A stretch of DNA of 64,000 bases from Methylobacterium cerastii (GTDB lineage: Bacteria; Pseudomonadota; Alphaproteobacteria; Rhizobiales; Beijerinckiaceae), in the NCBI RefSeq assembly GCF_022179125.1, contig NZ_BPQG01000018.1, forward strand, positions 51,456-115,455, read 5' to 3'. The notes beneath the pieces are model-generated. The model saw nothing but the letters and a program-made list of their open reading frames with translations, made no database searches and had not been told where the DNA came from. The translations under genes and the position numbers were made by a program. Positions 62,854 to 64,000 of the stretch are shown here, one piece after another; position 1 is the first letter of the stretch, and the number at the start of each line of letters is the position of its first letter.

Positions 62854-64000
62854 TTAGTTCGGCAGGGCGAAGACGGTGAGCTGGCCACCGAGGTTGGTGT
62901 AGCTCGAGAGGGCGGCGTAACCACCCACCGCGCCGAGGCCGGCGTTCGGGTCGGTCAGGCCGGCCGCGAGGCCGATGCCGGCCCAGCCACCGACACCCGA
63001 CAGGATGCCGACGTACTGCTTGCCCTTGTGCTGGTAGGTCATCACGTTGCCAATGATACCCGACGGGGTCTTGAACTTGTACAGTTCCTTACCCGTCTTG
63101 GAGTCGACGGCCTTCAGGTAGCCTTCGAGCGTGCCGTAGAAGACCACGTCGCCGGCGGTGGCGAGCGCCCCCGACCAGACCGAGAACTGCTCGGGGTTCG
63201 ACCACTTGATCTTACCCTCGACGCCGTCCCAGGCGATGAAGTTGCCCATGCCGCCATGGCTGTTCGGCGCGGGGTACATCGACAGGGTCGCACCGACGTA
63301 GGGCTGGCCCGGGGTGTAGGTCACCCGGAACGGCTCGTAGTCCATGCAGACGTGGTTGGTCGGCACGTAAAACAGGTTGGTCTTCGGCGAGAACGCAGCA
63401 GGCTGCTGGTCCTTGGTGCCGAGGGCCGCCGGGCAGATACCCTTGGAGTTGGTATCTTCACCGTTCTGCTCGGTGGAGTACTTCGACAGGACCAGCGGGC
63501 GCCCGTAGGTCTTGGAACCCTTGTCCATGTCGACTTTGGAGGCCCAGTTGACGACCGGGTCGAACTTCTCGGCGACGAGGAGTTCGCCGGTGGCGCGGTT
63601 CAGGGTGTAGCCGAAGCCGTTGCGGTCGAAGTGGGTCAGCAGCGGGGTGTCCTTACCGCCGACCTTCTGGTCGGTGAGGATCATCTCGTTGATGCCGTCG
63701 TAGTCCCACTCGTCGTGCGGGGTCATCTGGTAGACCCACTTGGCCACGCCCGTGTCCGGGTTACGCGCCCACACCGTCATCGACCAGCGGTTGTCGCCCG
63801 GACGCTGCTTGGGGTTCCAGGTCGAGGGGTTGCCCGAGCCGTAGTACATCAGGTCGAGCTTCGGGTCGTAGGAGAACCAGCCCCAGGTGCAGCCGCCGCC
63901 GGTCTTCCACTGGTCGCCTTCCCAGGTCTTGGTCGAGCTATCCTTGCCGACCGGCTTTCCGAGGTAGGTGGTCTTCTCCGGGTCGACCAGCATCTGGTCG
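62854..64000 (-). CDS. xoxF: Lanthanide-dependent methanol dehydrogenase XoxF (C-terminal part)
   Basis: The last about 380 residues are in the window; the start lies beyond base 64000. PQQ-propeller motifs are clear ([32 protein letters not shown]-type repeats, and [39 protein letters not shown]). The catalytic Asp is in [12 protein letters not shown]. The second Asp two residues on (codons 63697-63705, D-Y-D) is the residue that coordinates a lanthanide in XoxF; MxaF enzymes have Ala there. XoxF oxidises methanol in the periplasm with PQQ and passes electrons to XoxG. The PQQ genes are nearby. Confidence 0.96.
   Translation of the reverse strand, partial: DQMLVDPEKTTYLGKPVGKDSSTKTWEGDQWKTGGGCTWGWFSYDPKLDLMYYGSGNPSTWNPKQRPGDNRWSMTVWARNPDTGVAKWVYQMTPHDEWDYDGINEMILTDQKVGGKDTPLLTHFDRNGFGYTLNRATGELLVAEKFDPVVNWASKVDMDKGSKTYGRPLVLSKYSTEQNGEDTNSKGICPAALGTKDQQPAAFSPKTNLFYVPTNHVCMDYEPFRVTYTPGQPYVGATLSMYPAPNSHGGMGNFIAWDGVEGKIKWSNPEQFSVWSGALATAGDVVFYGTLEGYLKAVDSKTGKELYKFKTPSGIIGNVMTYQHKGKQYVGILSGVGGWAGIGLAAGLTDPNAGLGAVGGYAALSSYTNLGGQLTVFALPN

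Overview
This window is chromosomal DNA of a high-GC methylotrophic alphaproteobacterium, almost certainly Methylobacterium or Methylorubrum. The strongest evidence is at the right-hand end. There, a complete PQQ biosynthesis operon (pqqA, pqqB, a fused pqqC/D, pqqE) follows a sensor/regulator pair at the position of mxbD/mxbM. A lanthanide-type methanol dehydrogenase cluster (xoxF-xoxG-xoxJ) lies about 3 kb further on. The housekeeping genes also fit Hyphomicrobiales.

Left part (1-12.4 kb): the start of moaB diverges from selD. A short surface-polysaccharide block follows: two GT4-type glycosyltransferases, a Wzc/GumC-like chain-length protein without a kinase domain, and a WecG/TagA-type glycosyltransferase. 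It converges on a nudK-like Nudix gene. Then come tusA, gshA and rsmE on the minus strand, and a secreted four-cysteine protein and ubiA on the plus strand.

Middle (12.4-32.9 kb): small conserved genes, a CysQ-like phosphatase, cspA, a PfpI-family protein, aspartate aminotransferase, a luciferase-like oxidoreductase and a FAH-fold protein with a Tat signal. An almost complete assimilatory sulfate pathway spans 22-30 kb: cysHDN on the minus strand, a divergent Lrp/AsnC regulator, then cysJ and cysI. CysH is of the iron-sulfur APS-reductase type, so no CysC kinase is needed, and the pathway runs sulfate to APS to sulfite to sulfide. At 31.4-32.9 kb a chemoreceptor-like PilZ gene appears to lack a normal start.

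33-52 kb: an SDR/TetR divergent pair, pyrF, an UDG-family gene, a two-subunit molybdenum hydroxylase with a Tat signal, an orphan histidine kinase, and a tightly overlapped minus-strand run (tsaD, GNAT, gpsA, OGFr-like, EVE). A betaine-type ABC ATPase has no adjacent permease. rpsD is followed by an unusual array of four 24-bp repeats. Next come an alpha/beta hydrolase, an FkbM methyltransferase, sfsA, a CinA-type protein and a formate/nitrite-type channel.

52-64 kb: mxbD-mxbM, pqqA-B-CD-E, two uncharacterised exported proteins translationally linked to pqqE, folP-folB-folK, and the minus-strand xoxF-G-J operon. Together these genes supply regulation, cofactor and apparatus for periplasmic methanol oxidation. 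The two exported proteins at the end of the pqq operon are the best candidates for an undescribed component. No tRNA or rRNA gene, CRISPR array, transposase or phage gene was recognised. Several palindromic intergenic repeats are present, and one relative appears to have inserted in frame inside a glycosyltransferase gene.
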